Shown here: positions 32,989 through 47,115 of the stretch, piece after piece
How positions within the stretch are numbered: the stretch's first letter is position 1
Layout: the number at the start of each line of letters is the position of its first letter
DNA from: Malania oleifera
Taxonomy: Eukaryota > Streptophyta > Magnoliopsida > Santalales > Ximeniaceae
Assembly: GCF_029873635.1 (NCBI RefSeq)
Contig: NC_080423.1
Location: 104,451,773-104,515,772, forward strand
Direction of reading: 5' to 3'
Length of the DNA: 64,000 nucleotides
The notes under the pieces: generated by a model
The model's database searches: none
The model's input: the letters and a program-made list of their open reading frames with translations, nothing else
Told to the model about the DNA's origin: nothing
Made by a program: the position numbers and the translations under genes

Positions 32989-34948
32989 TGTTGACCTTAT
33001 AAGTCGCACCCAGTTTTGATAATGACAAATACTGATATTTGATGTTTGACAAGTGTTTGTGCAGGTTTAAATTAATATCCCATGGGAGGACACTTGAGGA
33101 AACAAGAAGATCGTGAAGTTTTGTAATTTGTATTGTAATTCATATTGTTCTGTAATAATGAGGGTCTGTAATAGTAACTTAGGCATGTAGATGTATACTT
33201 ATCACTTGCACATCATACACATATGATATAGTGTAAGCTCAACCAGACCTTAGCAAGACCCTAGGCTCCAACACTCACACACACAGAGCATAAAATATAT
33301 AGGTGTGAAATAATTACGATGAAAACTGAACATATCTAAGCAAGCTAAGAGGGGTCGGGCGACCGAACTTCTAGAGTACAAATCTCCTCAGGCGCCGAAC
33401 CATGAAGATCAAAAAGTTGACCAGACCTCGGGTGACCGAACCATAAACATGCTTATCTCCCTCAGGCACCCGAACGCCTCGAAAGGGACTGCTCACCAAC
33501 TCGGGTGACTAAGAATTTAAGTTCAAATCTACCCCGGGCGACCGAACACATGATTTCAAGCACCTGAACCCAGGACTGGACACCCAAAGTTATGTAGCTT
33601 TGCTACTGACTTTGATTTAGGCTTCCAAACCTTTATACGGGCGACCGAATCTCATTTGAAATCTTTTATGACTGTGTCTGTTCGGACGACCGAACCTCGG
33701 ACAATTAAAATTAATTTAACAGCAGTAAAACTGGGTTAATACAGGCTAAGTGAATTTTAATCATTTGGGACTTTCTTAATTATGCCCATTATGTCCCGAA
33801 CGGTTATAATTTTCTATCTGCCTATAAATAGGCCTTCATTTGCATGATTACAAAGATGATTAGAAAAGTGATTAGCAAAAAAATTCTCTCTCTCCTGAAA
33901 ATCCATTTTTGCCCTAATACTCTCAAACTTGCATCGTCTTGACAAAATCCTAGATTGTGAGAGTTCAATTTGTGCTTATGTGATTGTTGCTTCGTGCTAA
34001 TACTCTCACGTTGTGTGTGATTGAGATTTATTTTATTGGGAGCATAGCTTAGGTTTGTCTCATAGATTCGCTTATTATAAATTTTATGTGTGATTAAACC
34101 AAGAAAGCAGAGGATATTTGCATTCCATTGCAAGTGTCCAAAAGCATCGTTTTTGGGTGTGCAAAGTATTTTTCAAATAAGCAAGCAATCTTTTCAAACT
34201 AGCTTTGTGCTTATTCCATTGAAGAAAAACATTTTGAATCTAGTTTGATTATCTATCTAGTACACTTGGAATATTGATGTGTTATTGAAATATTCTATTT
34301 AGATTCCAAGTCACTATTTGTGCTGATTATTCTTGAGCATCATACTGATTGTATTGTGTTAGATACCCTTGAGCTTCATATTGACTATACTGTGTTGAGT
34401 ATTGGAAGAACAAATCTTGCATCACTGAACTTACACTATATCCATACTATTGATGCGCATTTGATTAAGCTTATTATTTGGGTACAAATCTGCTTTACGT
34501 GAAAACACTATTTCATTGTATCATTTGATTGTAAAATCTGAGTGTTTCCAGGCATGGCCAGAGGGGGTAGTAATCCAGTCCGGTAAGGATTATTGTAAAA
34601 GTTGAGGTCAGCTCTGTGCTAATTGACCTAGTTTGTATCGGTGCCACTCCACCCGTTTAAGTGAGCAAGTTATAGTAGTAATTCTTGTGCTTGTTAGCCA
34701 AGGCGAGGACATAGACAATTGGTCAAATCTCAATAACATTTCTACGTGTCACCCTTTCTTTACTATTTTCTGGTGCTTGTGTGATTGATTAAATTGCGTT
34801 ATTTATTTTCTGGTATGTATTTACTTTACTTGCATTAGATTGATCATAGGGTTGTGAATATACTGGTGTTAGGAGATTAACCTAGGGATTAAATTTTAAA
34901 AATACCAATTCACCCCCCCCCCCTATTGGGATCACGATAAAGCTAACA
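32989..34948 (+). repeat. 3' LTR of SIRE-like element
   Basis: 1960 bp, homologous over its full length to 23831-25799 with scattered substitutions. TATA box TATAAATA at 33823-33830, preceded by the same GACCGAAC-type motif cluster (33355-33700). Confidence 0.92.
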
Positions 34949-34953
34949 TCTTT

Positions 34954-35859
34954 CCTTAATAGCCCTACCTTTCATTATAGCTATAAAGTTTTTCTGAACC
35001 TCCATTTCTATTGAGGTAAGACCTGATAACTAAAAATTCCTCTCTAAAGAATGGGAATTTCTTGAGGAGTAATTGGCTTAACACCCCAACTTGACTAGAT
35101 TGCCCCTTAATTCCTTTATCAATCACCTTATTTCTTTCAATTCAACTACCTTTTTGATGATTCTGTTGGACTCCGACACACTGCCAAACCTCTATTTATT
35201 CTTCACCGAATACCACTACTAGGGTGTCCATAAGGTGATTTGGGCTTTCCAAAATTTTGATCAAGTAGTATGCATATCTAAAATGGATGTAGAATGCAGG
35301 AAACAACCCAAAGGAACTCAAAAGACTAAACTAAATTATGTGGAGAATGATGAAGCTCCTCTCCCAAGCCCAGGTGGATTTATCACTTAATGTTTTCATG
35401 GAGGCTCTACCTTAAGGGAGGGGAGAACTAGAGATGAGTACGTGTGGTTCAAGCTTTATTCCTTAGTGGCAAAAGGATCTCAACATATCCCCTATCCTTA
35501 TCCAATGGGATTGGACAAAGTATCAAAATTGAGCAGAGTGGTTCATACGCCCCCAAAGACCTTGTCTCATGGGAGCTAACAATACTACATCTCTAACTAA
35601 TCGAGGAAGGTAAAGCCTGGGTAGGAGGCTCATGAAAGTGTGTATGCTCACATATTTAGCCTATTCCCTTAAACCCCACATGTCATCAATATTTACACAT
35701 GTTTATCCAATCATATATACAATAAAATATTCACAATTATACAAACAATATCCATAAAACATCATAGAGTAATTAAAAGACTCATTAAATTCACATTTGG
35801 AATAATTCCTAATTAATTAATGGTTTGACTCTTTAAAATCCTCAGCAGAGTTGCCAAAC
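34954..35859 (-). other. Tat-type element leader, right segment
   Basis: Host DNA resuming after the SIRE-like insertion. It ends at a block that reads GGCAACTCTGCTGAGG on the minus strand immediately next to the LTR edge, which fits a Tat-group primer-binding region. No readable protein. Confidence 0.5.
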
Positions 35860-36360
35860 TGTTGCAACATTTCAGAGAAGGGCCCTAAGAAGGCGAGAAA
35901 TAATCATATTGAAATTTGATGAAGTCACCACTAACCTATTATTTACCTAAATGCGGTTATAACACTTAATTACTACTCATTTGATTAGTCACTAGACTAA
36001 ACTTAGGCAAAAAGAACTAGTAGTCTCAATCTGTTTTTCCAGAGTTGGGATCGAAAGTTCAGTTGTGTGAGGAAAAGGTATTCACACTCCCTACACACTC
36101 ATTCGAAAAATGATACTTAATTAATTATGAATTATCCCCAAATTGGATTTAATAACATGTAATTAACTCCTCTTTAAAATAAGCAAATAAATAAATGCAT
36201 AAATGAATTGACAAAATGAACAAAATTAACAGGAAGTTAAAAACCTTAGTGTGATTTAGGAATGTGTAATAAGACCTCCAAATGAGGGGATCTTGTTAGA
36301 TAAACCCCCTTGAGAGCTAATACAGGTGAGGTCTAAAATACCGCATTGTCCTTTTCTAAA
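35860..36360 (-). mobile_element. LTR of inverted Tat-type Gypsy element (outer limit not located)
   Basis: The edge at 35860 (GTTGCAACA on the minus strand) abuts the primer-binding region. The block at 35900-36185 is homologous to 7131-7421 in the opposite orientation. The LTR's other end lies further right and is not identified in the AT-rich DNA beyond 36360. Confidence 0.6.
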
Positions 36361-37165
36361 TCATAGGGACGCACACACACAAAAACAAGCATAAATCATC
36401 GAATTTTAAGCAAAAGAATCTTTAAAAATATCCCCATATTTTTCAAAATTTCTGTAGAATTTTTTTGAAAATTTTCAACATATTTTATAAAATTCTCTAG
36501 GATTTTTAAAGACCTTTTCTCATTTATTCCAGCTTGAAAAAGCCTAAAAAAAAATTTTTTTTTTGCCTTTCAAAATATTTTTCTTTATTTTCCCCCGTTT
36601 TTTCCAATTCTTTTTCCTAATTTTTTATTATTTTTTTCAATAAGAAACTACTACTTTAAAATTTAATAAAATAAGAAAAAAACGATTCAAGTGAAACAAA
36701 CTAGGTCAATCGGTTTAGCGAGTGGGGACCACATGTCAACCCAGAGTGGTGACATGTTGTAATTTTAGTATATATATATATATATATATATATTTTTATT
36801 TACTCTAATAGGGTGATGTCAGCATAATGCTGCCCTACCCTGTGGCATTGCCCAATTCCTTTTCCTTTTTTATTTTATTTTTTTATTTTTTGCAGCAAAA
36901 TGCTGTCGCCCTACCGTGTGGCATTTCTTGAGTTATTTTGGACACTAATCCAACCATACAGAAAAAACACAAATCGGAAGAATGTGACACATGTCACTGT
37001 ATGGAAGGTGACACGTGTCTCACTTGATTATTTTTTTGTTATTTTTTATTTTATGTCAGTAGGTGACGTCGGCATGACATCAAATATAAAGTTCACTATT
37101 ATGTAAATATAAAGTTCCCACCTTAAATAAAAAAGTAAAATAAGAATGATTTATGATTGAGTTGA

Positions 37166-37167
<2 letters not shown>

Positions 37168-37209
<42 letters not shown>
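37168..37209. repeat. (AT)n microsatellite
   Basis: About 20 AT units. A shorter AT run lies at 36768-36793. Confidence 0.9.
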
Positions 37210-37212
<3 letters not shown>

Positions 37213-38978
37213 CATTTGAATTTAAGTTCTCGATTCAATGGGCGAACATTATAAAATAAGTTACTGAGCTGTTTAGAATATTTTGGATGATGGTGTAGCA
37301 TTTGCTTTAGATTTTCTCAAGTGGAGCATGAAATTAAGTAATGGTACCTTCTTATTAAAACCTGAATTGATTATTACTCTTTTCACTTTCAAGCATATCT
37401 AAATTTTTATTACTCTCTGGGAAGAATAATTTTCCCCAGAGAGTGGGACCCACGGCCTAGTGTGCATGATTTGCACGTCCAGTGCGTGCGTGGGCCACTG
37501 CTCAAATGCATGGAAAAATCAAAAGTCATAGTGGGACCGAAACCAGCGGAAAACGGAAAACAGGGCCGGAACGCGTAATGTCACTGTCCGGATCGTTGAT
37601 CACGACTCGATCTAACGGTCCAGGATAGCCAGAAGACCTTGATTTTCGCTGCTGCATACTGAATTGACCGTCCGCCACCTTCCAAACGCTTTGACTTGGG
37701 CGGGGTTTTAATTAAGAAAAAATGTTTTTATTTTTATTTCAATTTTGTGATGAATTATAAAATTGGGTAATTAAGTTTTTTTATTTTTTGGCATTCGTAT
37801 TGACAATATTTATTCAAAATAAGAATTTTATTTTTTTTTTAACTTTTAAATAATTACAAATTTTTTTAATTTTTCTAAATTCACATATAAATATTTTAAA
37901 ATTTGTTTCTATTTTTTTTAAAATTTCTAAATTTTTACTTTGCATATAAGGGCATCAAATTTTGATCCTAATTTTTTGTTTTTCTACTATAAATTGAGTT
38001 TCTTTCAAACCCAAACAATTTAAATCAAAATCGTAAATTCCATTATATCAAATACTACTTGATATAATTTTTGAAAATTTAAAAAAAAAAATTAGTTTTT
38101 TAGTTTTCTGAAATTTAAAAATAAAATAATATTTTTTGAGTTACGTACTAAATTAGCTCTCTATGGTTTATTTTCTTAATAAATATTCTAAAAAACAAAA
38201 AATGACAAAAAAATATTGAAAAATATTACCAAACAAACCCTAATCTTTTCGAAAATTTTAGGCACAAAAGGTTTATCTCACTTCGATTGAAAAGTTTTGA
38301 AAAGACTAAAGAAGGGTGGACACTGCCTCTACATGGAGTTGTATCTCAAAAAAAAAAATTCAAAAAGGCAAGGGGGTGGGCCCCTTGTACAGGTGGGGCC
38401 CATTGCATCGTCTCAAAAAAGCTAAAAATAATATAATCTCTGACGTGGCTCACGGGCAAACCTTTTTAAATTTTTTTTTTTTTAAAGACAATAGGAAGTT
38501 ATAAATATCTGTTTAAATTTTAAAATAATAAAAAAAATATTAAATTATTTATAAATCCATAGTTTGTAAGAATTATTATTATGAGATAAACTTTAAATTA
38601 ATGATATTTTTGGAAAAATGATTGAAGGAAAAAAAAAAGATTGAAAACCGAAACATGTATGAATTACTCATAAATTTGAACAACGCACAATGATAAGTAA
38701 AAAATAGAATAAACACATTAATAATATGTTAAAAATAAAAAGTATATATAAGTATAGTGTTTGATTCTAATAATAACTTTAAATACAAAAGATATATTAT
38801 GAATATCAATTTCTTTGATAGAATATTTTTACCTAAAATGTAATAATTAATATTTTCGTGGTATTTAATTTGGGGGATGGAAAAAATCGATACCTAGTTC
38901 GTAGTTACTTAAATCCATAAAAATATGAAATAATAGAAAAGATAGGGGCTCTCTTAAAAAGAAAAAAAAAAAAGTGAA

Positions 38979-38979
<1 letters not shown>

Positions 38980-39042
<63 letters not shown>
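38980..39042. repeat. (GA)n microsatellite
   Basis: About 31 uninterrupted GA units. Confidence 0.95.
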
Positions 39043-39045
<3 letters not shown>

Positions 39046-40634
39046 GAATGAAGCTTTAAAAAAAGGTAAATAACTCATGTAAAAAAAAATTAATTGTTAT
39101 CAATTTGCATATCTAATTTTTTTACACTAATTAATTTCCCTGTAAAATATGCTACAATATTTGGTTACAAAACCTTCAATTATATGAGGAAATTTTTTTT
39201 TTTATGAAGAGCATAGTTTTTAATTCCCACTTGGGTAGAGAATTGTGAGCTAGTAGACTTGTGAGGTGTGAGGAACATGTTTATGTTTATAAATGCGACA
39301 TAAAAATTTCAGGAAGTAATAAGTCTTAAAGAGGTTAGATCAAGACCTAATTGAAAATGAATCGAATTATTGATTGTGTTATAAAGACTTTATGTCCAAG
39401 TCCCAATCAATCCCCCGGAGGAATATGTGCTTCAAAAATATTTTTCATACTGTGTCCAATCTCGAAGTTAGAAACTATTATGCAATTTAATATGATTTGT
39501 TAAGATAAAAGATAATGATCTCTCATGAGATTTAATTTAAGAAAAATAGTTTCAGATTTTTATTCAAATAGTTTCACGAATTCTTTTGAATTTAATAAAA
39601 AAGATATAGACCTAATTGTCTTAGATTTTAAAAAAAAAAATTTACAGATTTCTTGAGATTTGAAAAAGACAAAATGTATTGTGTTTGACAAAAAGACAAG
39701 CTAAATATTATAAAAAAAATGTTTTAAAAATTAAAAGTTGGTAAACATTTACTTTACAAAAGATCGTTTCTTTTACTCTGTTTGGTGCCAGCAAAGGGGG
39801 GCCCGTGGGGGTCGTCAATGAGTACGAGTTTCCATGATAATAAAAAAAATATATGAAACTAAAAATGCAATGATGGCTGAATGAAGTAAGGATAGATTTA
39901 GGTTAAGAGGACATTTAGTAAAATTAAGTGTTAAGTATGATTTTATGAATCATTTCTAAATTAAATATAAACCAATTACTAAATTTACAATCTAAATTAT
40001 TTTAACTGTTTGGTATTTAATATCTAAATGTGTTGTTTTTTAATTTTAACCTTCCCAATGCTCAAGTGCATGAAATGTTTAATAAAATTAATAATCAATT
40101 AGATAAGTTAAAGTTTTTAATTGAATATAAATAATATTTTTCTTGTCATATGTTTTATTAATAAGTATAAATAAGAATAATATAATTTATTGCTATACAA
40201 AAAAAAAATTATTATCTTAATTTTAATCACCTTGTATTGAGTTTTTTGTCATTTTTATTTTTTTTATAAGGGAAACAAATGGAAAAGACACTCTGAATTT
40301 AAATCAAACATTTTTCCATGTCTGATTCGATTAAAAAAAATTAGAAAATTTAGAGTAAAGTAACCACCAAATGCTCTAATCCCTAATAAGTTCACTTATT
40401 TAGTGATCCAATTTAGACATAACCTCTATTCAAAGGTCATTCAGATCAAGCAAACACTCCCTAAGTTTATTTGGTAAAGACCCCAAAAAGTGTATGCATG
40501 GAAAAAAATTAAATTAATTAATTAATTAATTAATATTTATATTAACATAATTATTATTAATTAATTAATAATTTATATTATATTAATTTATTAATAACAT
40601 ATAATATAATATTATAATACTATTATTATATAAT

Positions 40635-41266
40635 TGTAATGCCCCGACTTTTCTACCATTTTTTTATACAATAAATAACAATAATAATCAATCATCTATC
40701 AAATATCTCTGATACCATATATCAACATGACCCAACCCGGAATGAGGTATTGGGTGATCTGTCCACCACATATAAATATACCAAGTAACATAAACAAATA
40801 TGTATATCATCCCAAACACAATGTCAGAGTGTTAACATCATCAAAATACATCATTAACTCTCTATCTCCAGATCTAGACTTTAATACAATACCATGAGTC
40901 CTAAAATCACACTATACACATGGCAAATCTCACCGGTACTTACTCTTTTCACACAGCCAATCGGAATTGCCCTGGAGTTTTCTAGATTTGATTCTTGGTA
41001 TTCCCCGAAATGTTAAATTTATGGAGTGATATACCTATCAGTAAGACAAAATAAATTATTGACAGTGTATGGCAACATGTGTTTTAGTGTTTCAAATATA
41101 CTTTCATAGTTTATCTTTTTCTTGCTCTATGAACTCATTTAGAATTGTACACATTTTTATAAAATATTTTTCAAAATACATACCTTCCTTTCTAATCATG
41201 CTAAGTATAAAATAAGTATTTCGAATCATACTCAGTGTAAAATAAGTATCTCTGCGTAAGTAAATA

Positions 41267-41323
<57 letters not shown>

Positions 41324-41913
41324 GTTTATGTATATCTCATCATGTCTGTATATATCTCATTTCATCATATCTGTATAAATCGTGCTTGTATAAATCTCAT
41401 ATCATATCATCATTTTTGTATAAATCATATCTATATAAAACATATTCCAATATAAATCACATTTCATCATATAATATTTTCACATATTTATTTTTCAGGA
41501 ATCAAAACCATTCCTTATGCCACAAAGATTTTCAGTAATATTTCTTAACATAATACTTATCTAGAAAAACATATAATAATTCAAAGTCATTATTTTCGTA
41601 TGTCTGATAAGCCTAAAAATTACATATAACATGTATTCATATCCTACTTTAAATTAATTAATTAATTTCTAAAAAGTCCTGACATAATTTATTCCCCTTA
41701 CCTGATTCTTGGAGAAATTTCTGCAGAGATCCTAAAGTAGTGTCCGCGATGCTCACACCAATTCCTTTATTCATTTTTTTTTTTAAATTTTCTTTTCTCT
41801 CATCTCTCTCTAGGGTTTCACTTCCCCCAGCCAACTCTCGCCCATCTCTCTTGCTCTCACCCTAATTTAATCAGTTCAACCTCAAAATAATTACTATACT
41901 AACATCCCAAAGT
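40635..41913 (-). mobile_element. Gypsy-type LTR fragment, inverted
   Basis: Starts TGTAATGCCCCGAC, the reverse complement of a GGGGCATTACA-type LTR end like those at 19844 and 41914. It contains, on the minus strand, the CTTACTGA block (about 41040) and a donor-like ATCAGGTAAGG at about 41700. The tail (about 41765-41913) resembles a plus-strand leader at 19905-20010, so this may be a composite of two fragments. Confidence 0.5.
41270..41317. repeat. (AT)n microsatellite
   Basis: About 24 AT units within the LTR fragment. Confidence 0.9.
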
Positions 41914-43739
41914 TGTCACGCCCCGAACCCAACAATGGGACCCAGGGTGTGATATAATAACCTAACTTGTCTCTATATCATACAAAATACCAATGATACA
42001 ATAATAAATGAGGGTCTGACCCCGTGGGGTTCCCGTACACCCTATACACATTCACATACATGATATATACGCAGCGGAAAATGTTCTTTCTATACATATA
42101 ATGTACTATACCAGAGTCTATACAAAATAGAGTCAAAACTTCGTAATACAAAACATAAACCTGGGTGCCAGCCAAAACCTAAAATATAACCCGATATAGT
42201 TCTAGTACTTACACAAATACTTCACGCCGTACACCGACCACTATGCTCCCAACACAAGGATGCTAGTTTCGGTTACTCGAAGGACTTGAAAACATGTACG
42301 TACAATAGGGGTGACACACCTCTCAGTAAGGAAGAATAAGATTATATCGATGTGTGACATTTGAGTGTTGTCATGATAAAAACATACACAATTCAATACA
42401 GTTCCAGTATTTTCATAAAATAGTTCCAGTATAGTGCTCATCACACACACACACACACATGATCAAGTAACCTGATGTCATCACACCCTTTGGCTCAAAG
42501 TCGGCTCGCATTACACGGCGTCCCTGACACATGGCGTAGCCCCAGGCTCCCATGGCATCGTACCGGTACATCTGGTGGATCCACACGCTTCGGTTATCAG
42601 CCGGAAAGGCGGTATTTCACGCCCTCAAATATAGAGTCGGACACTCCTGGGACTGGCAGGTGGTATTTCACACCCTCGGATATAGAGTCGAACACTCTTT
42701 CACAACCTAGAACAATTCAGAACCTCGTTCCTATATCTCATTTCATAAAATCACAACTTATGCATGTTCATATAACAATTCAATCCACACCCATTTGGTA
42801 ATCTAAAAATCATGTTTTTTTTTCAAAAATACAGTTTAAACTAGTCAATGCACATCAATCTCCATAACACAATATATATATATATATATATCACAATATA
42901 TCCACGGTTTTCCAATGAAACCAGAGATGCAACTCAATGCCCCCTTTTCCCCAAATCTGTAACATGAAAATCCTGTAATTTTCACCCATTAGATTTCCCC
43001 AAATGAGTAGTCAAAACACATACAGGACCGTGAACCACAATTCTACCAAATCCGATTTTGAAAATAACCGATATAAACAGAATCCCCTTACCTTTCCCCA
43101 AAAATCCAAACCCAAACTCTACGACTCATAAACAGCGAACCGAGTTTCCAAAACCTATAAATCACAGTACAAAACATACTTACAATTTCATTCCCTACAG
43201 AACTACCAAAATGAAAATGAAAACCAAGTCTTACCACAATTTTGGGTCAAATCCCGAAAACACTCAAAATGAAGATTCGTTCAACAACTCTCGAAGAGAA
43301 TCCTTCCTTGATCCTCGTAGTAACGTCAGATCGTCGATTCTAATAACGTATGGCGAATAAATCTAGAGAGAGAGAAAGTAGAGTTCGAGTTCTTAGAGAG
43401 AAAGGGAGAGAAAACTTGATAACTTAACTTCTAAGCAACCCAAATGGATATTTATAGCACCTTTGACTCGGCCAACCTCGTTGATGAGGTGGCATCTTCG
43501 TCGACGAGTCAACGTAGGCATTTCGTCGATGTAGCGGTGGCCTCATCGACGAGCCTGAGATTTTTGGATTTCTCGAAACCTCTTGGCTTCTCCTCGTTGA
43601 CAAGCCCCTGCATTTCGTCACCAAATAATAGAAGGGTCTTCGTTAACAAACTCTGGCTTCGTCGACGAAGCTTACTCAATTTACTATTTTTCCCTTTCCT
43701 TATTTATTTATTCCAGATCTCACGGATCGGTTTCTTACA
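41914..43739 (-). repeat. 3' LTR of chromovirus
   Basis: Reads TG...CA on either strand (plus-strand start TGTCACGCCCCG, end TTCTTACA). The minus-strand TATA box TATAAATA is at 43449-43456, with TCGTCGACGA-type motifs at 43465-43680 upstream of it. A minus-strand donor-like GGTAAGG lies at about 43091 and an acceptor-like CAAG at about 42285. Confidence 0.9.
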
Positions 43740-43750
43740 ACCTCCCCTCC
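43740..43750 (-). other. Polypurine tract of chromovirus
   Basis: The minus strand reads GGAGGGGAGGT directly before the 3' LTR. Confidence 0.8.
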
Positions 43751-44035
43751 TTACAAAAATTTCATCATCGAAATTTGTAATCTCTCATTCACAAACTTAT
43801 CCACACAATCAAATACTCATACTCGACTCTAGGAAAAGCTGGCGATCACTTACAACGTGGCCCTTTCACAATACATACATACCCTCACTTACGGCGAAGG
43901 AATACCGTGGTTACATACATAAACCATCTCAGGAGTTCACAATAACACACACTCCCTAAGACTAACCACCTATCATAATACAATAGTAGAGTAATACACA
44001 CATACTCACTGATTCTACTATCAGAACCATAACTC

Positions 44036-47000
44036 AGAACAACTGTTGATACTTCCGACATATCTCCGCTTCTAATTCCCAAGAAGCTTCCTAAATCTCG
44101 TGATTCCACCATAATACCTTCACTAATTGTATGTCCTTGGTACGTAACTTTTGAACTTTACGATCCAGAATATGAATGAGTACCTCCTCATACGCTAAAG
44201 TATCCCCAATTTTTAAGTTCTCGTAACTAACAACATGTGATGGATCTAAAATGTACCTCCTCAACATAGATACGTGAAATATATCGTGGATCCTCAAGAG
44301 TGCTGGGGGTAGTGCAATCATGTAGGCTACCGGACCCACTCGCTCAAGAACCTCAAATCATCTGATATACCTCGGGCTCAGCATGCCATTCTTTCCGAAT
44401 CTCATCACCCCTTTCATCGGAGCGATTCTCAAGAATATCTTACCCCCCACCTCGAATTCCAACTCACAGCGGCGAACATCCGCATAAATTTTCTGCCGAC
44501 TCTAAGCTGATTTAATTTTATCCTGAATCAAACCTACCTTTTCAGACGCCTACTGCATGATTTCAGGTCCTAAAACCTGACGTTTGCCCTAATACAGAGG
44601 AGATCGACACCTCTGACTATACAAATCCCTGAACAATGCCATCTCGATACTAGATTGGAAGCTATTGTTATAAGAAAACTCTACTAGTGGCATAAATTGC
44701 ATCCAGTCACCACCGAAGTCTAACACACAGGCCCATAAAATATCCTCTAAGATATGTATTGTTCTCTCTGACTGTCCATCAGTTTGGGGGTGGAACATTG
44801 TACTGAAAGTAAGCTTCATCCCCAGTGCTTCCTGCAAACTCTTCCAGAAAGGAGAGGTAAATCTCAGGTCTCGATCTGACACAATGGACACCGGTACCCC
44901 ATGCATTCTAACTATCTTATGCACGTACAAGTATGTTGGCCTACTCAAGAAGTAGCTAATCTTCATCGTTACGAAGTGAGCATATTTCGTCAACCTATCC
45001 ACGATTACCTAAATGGCATTCTGCCCGTGAAGCGCAGGCGGCAATCCGGTTACAAAGTCCATGGAAATATGCTCTTATTTCCATTCTGAAATAGCTAAGG
45101 GCTGTAATGGCCATGCCGACCTCTGATGCTCAGCTTTCACTTGCTGACACGTCAAACACCGATCCAAAAACTGATCAATTTGCCTTTTCATACCAATCCA
45201 TCAGAAGGTCTCACGCAAATCTCGATATATCTTCGTACTACCAAGATGTACTCTATACAACGAACGATGTGCTTCCTCCAGAATCGTCCTTCTGATCTCG
45301 TCGTCATTTGGAACACAAAGCCTGGTTCCAAACCTTAGCACACCTCCCTTAGAGATGTTAAAGTCCATAGCCAACCCCTTCTGCCCTTTCCCCACAATCT
45401 CAACTAACTCCGCATCACCAGCCTACGCGACTTAAATACGCTCAAACAAAGTCGGCTGGATCACCAAGTTAGCAATGAAAGCCCGATGATCTCCGGCCAC
45501 CAACACTATGCCAAGGCTTTCCAGATCCTGTATGATATGATGCTGAGCTACAACTACATATACTACCACATGCTCAAACTTTCGACTCAACGCATCAGTT
45601 ACCACGTTAGCTTTTCCCAAGTGACAACTGATGGTGCAATTGTAGTCTTTGATCAACTCAAGCCACCTTCGCTGCCTCATGTTCAACTCCTTCTACATGA
45701 AAAAGTACTTGAGGCTTTTTTGATCAATGAAAATCTCACACTGAATACCATACATGTAGCATCGCCAAATCTTCAGTGCATAAACCACAACAGTCAATTC
45801 TAGATCATGCATAGGGTAATTCTTCTCATATTTCTTGAATTATCGAGAAGCATAAACTATTACCTTACCTTGTTGCATAAGCACACATCCCAAACCCCTC
45901 ATAGATGCGTCGCTATAGATCACAAAACCGTCATCCCCAAAAGGAATGGTCAAAATCGGAGTAGTAACCAATCGCTATTTCAGCTCCTAGAAACACTGCT
46001 TGCGATTCTCGGTCCAATCAAATTTCACCCCCTTCCTGGTCAATCATTTTAGATGCCCAGAAAATTTAGAGAACCCCTCCACGAACCGATGATAATAACC
46101 CACTAGTCCTAGAAAACTCCGAACCTCCTACACACTCTTCGGTCTCTCCCAGTCGACCACAACTTTGATTTTGCTGAGATCAATTGAGATACCGCCCTTA
46201 GACACCACATGGCCTAAAAATGCGACCTGATTCAACCAAAACTCACACTTCTTCAGCTTGGCATAGAATTTCCTCTCCCGTAGAATCTGTAGCACCAACC
46301 TCAGATGGTTTTCATGCTCTTTTGAACTCCTCGAGTAAACCAGAATGTCATCGATAAACACCACTACAAACTAATCCAGGTACACATGGAAAACCCTATT
46401 CATCATATTCATGAACACTGTCGGAGCATTCATCAACCCAAAAGGCATAACTAAGAACTTGTGGTGGTCGTATCTAGTCCGGAAAGCAGTTTTCGCAACA
46501 TCCTCAAACCTAACCCTTACCTGATGCTACCCTAACCGTAGGTTGATCTTCGATAAGACTTGCGTCCCCTGTAACTGGTCAAAAAGATCATCGATACGAG
46601 GCAATGGGTAACGGATCTTCACAGTTACCTTGTTGATCTCACAGTAATCAATGCACACGCGCATAGACTCGTCCTTCTTCTTCAAAAACAAAACTGGAGC
46701 TCTCCATGGCAAAACACTAGGTCGGATGAAGCCCTTGTCCTACTCATTCAACTCATGCTGAAGCCATTCGGTACGGAGTTTTAGAGATCGGTGCCTTGTC
46801 AGATAGCAACTCTATCACAAACTCCACCTCACGATCCGGAGGTAAACTGGGCAAGTCTTCGGGAAACACATCCGGGAACTCGTTAACCACTTGAATATTC
46901 TCAATCTTCAACTCACCCCACGGTGGTTCCCTCATGCAAGCTAGATACCCCTGACATCCGTCCAAGAGTAACCTCCTTGCTTATAATGCCGATAGGACCT

Positions 47001-47115
47001 GTGGCATCGAATGCACACACGATCCTACAAACTCACACTCCTGCTCCCCAGGAGGTCTTAACACTACCACCTTTCTACGAAAGTCGATCACAGCATAATT
47101 GGAGGATAACCAATC
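44036..47115 (-). pseudogene. Chromovirus pol: protease end, reverse transcriptase, RNase H, integrase, chromodomain
   Basis: Minus-strand frames give, in order: the end of protease with an EFPDVFPEDLPSLPP linker (46753-46965); reverse transcriptase with [11 protein letters not shown] (about 46650) and the active site FIDDILVYS (about 46355); RNase H with RQRRWLELIKDY (about 45680); integrase zinc region (45201-45395); integrase core with DRLTKYAHF and HPQTDGQSERT (44589-45002); and a C-terminal chromodomain with KVLWWNHEI and WELE (about 44040-44130). Frameshifts and stops, including one inside the chromodomain, make it non-functional. A chromodomain usually targets integration to marked chromatin (established). 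Confidence 0.92.

Larger units (their letters stand above)
23831..34948 (+). mobile_element. SIRE/Maximus-like Ty1/Copia element with nested solo LTR
   Basis: An 11.1-kb element has LTRs of about 1.96 kb at each end, both starting TGTTGACCTTATA and ending AAAGCTAACA. Target duplication TCTTT lies at 23826-23830 and 34949-34953. Primer-binding and polypurine sites are in place. gag-pol order is Copia, and reverse transcriptase/RNase H motifs match the SIRE/Maximus lineage, which has long LTRs (established). Many stops and frameshifts make it defective. A solo LTR (29668-31446) splits the reverse transcriptase. LTRs differ from each other by several percent by eye, so it is much older than the Copia at 496. 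Confidence 0.93.
36361..40634. other. AT-rich intergenic DNA with a short GC-richer island
   Basis: No gene is supported. It holds long A/T runs, several microsatellites, and a low-repeat GC-richer stretch at about 37440-37700 whose composition resembles a promoter or degraded single-copy sequence. Confidence 0.5.
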
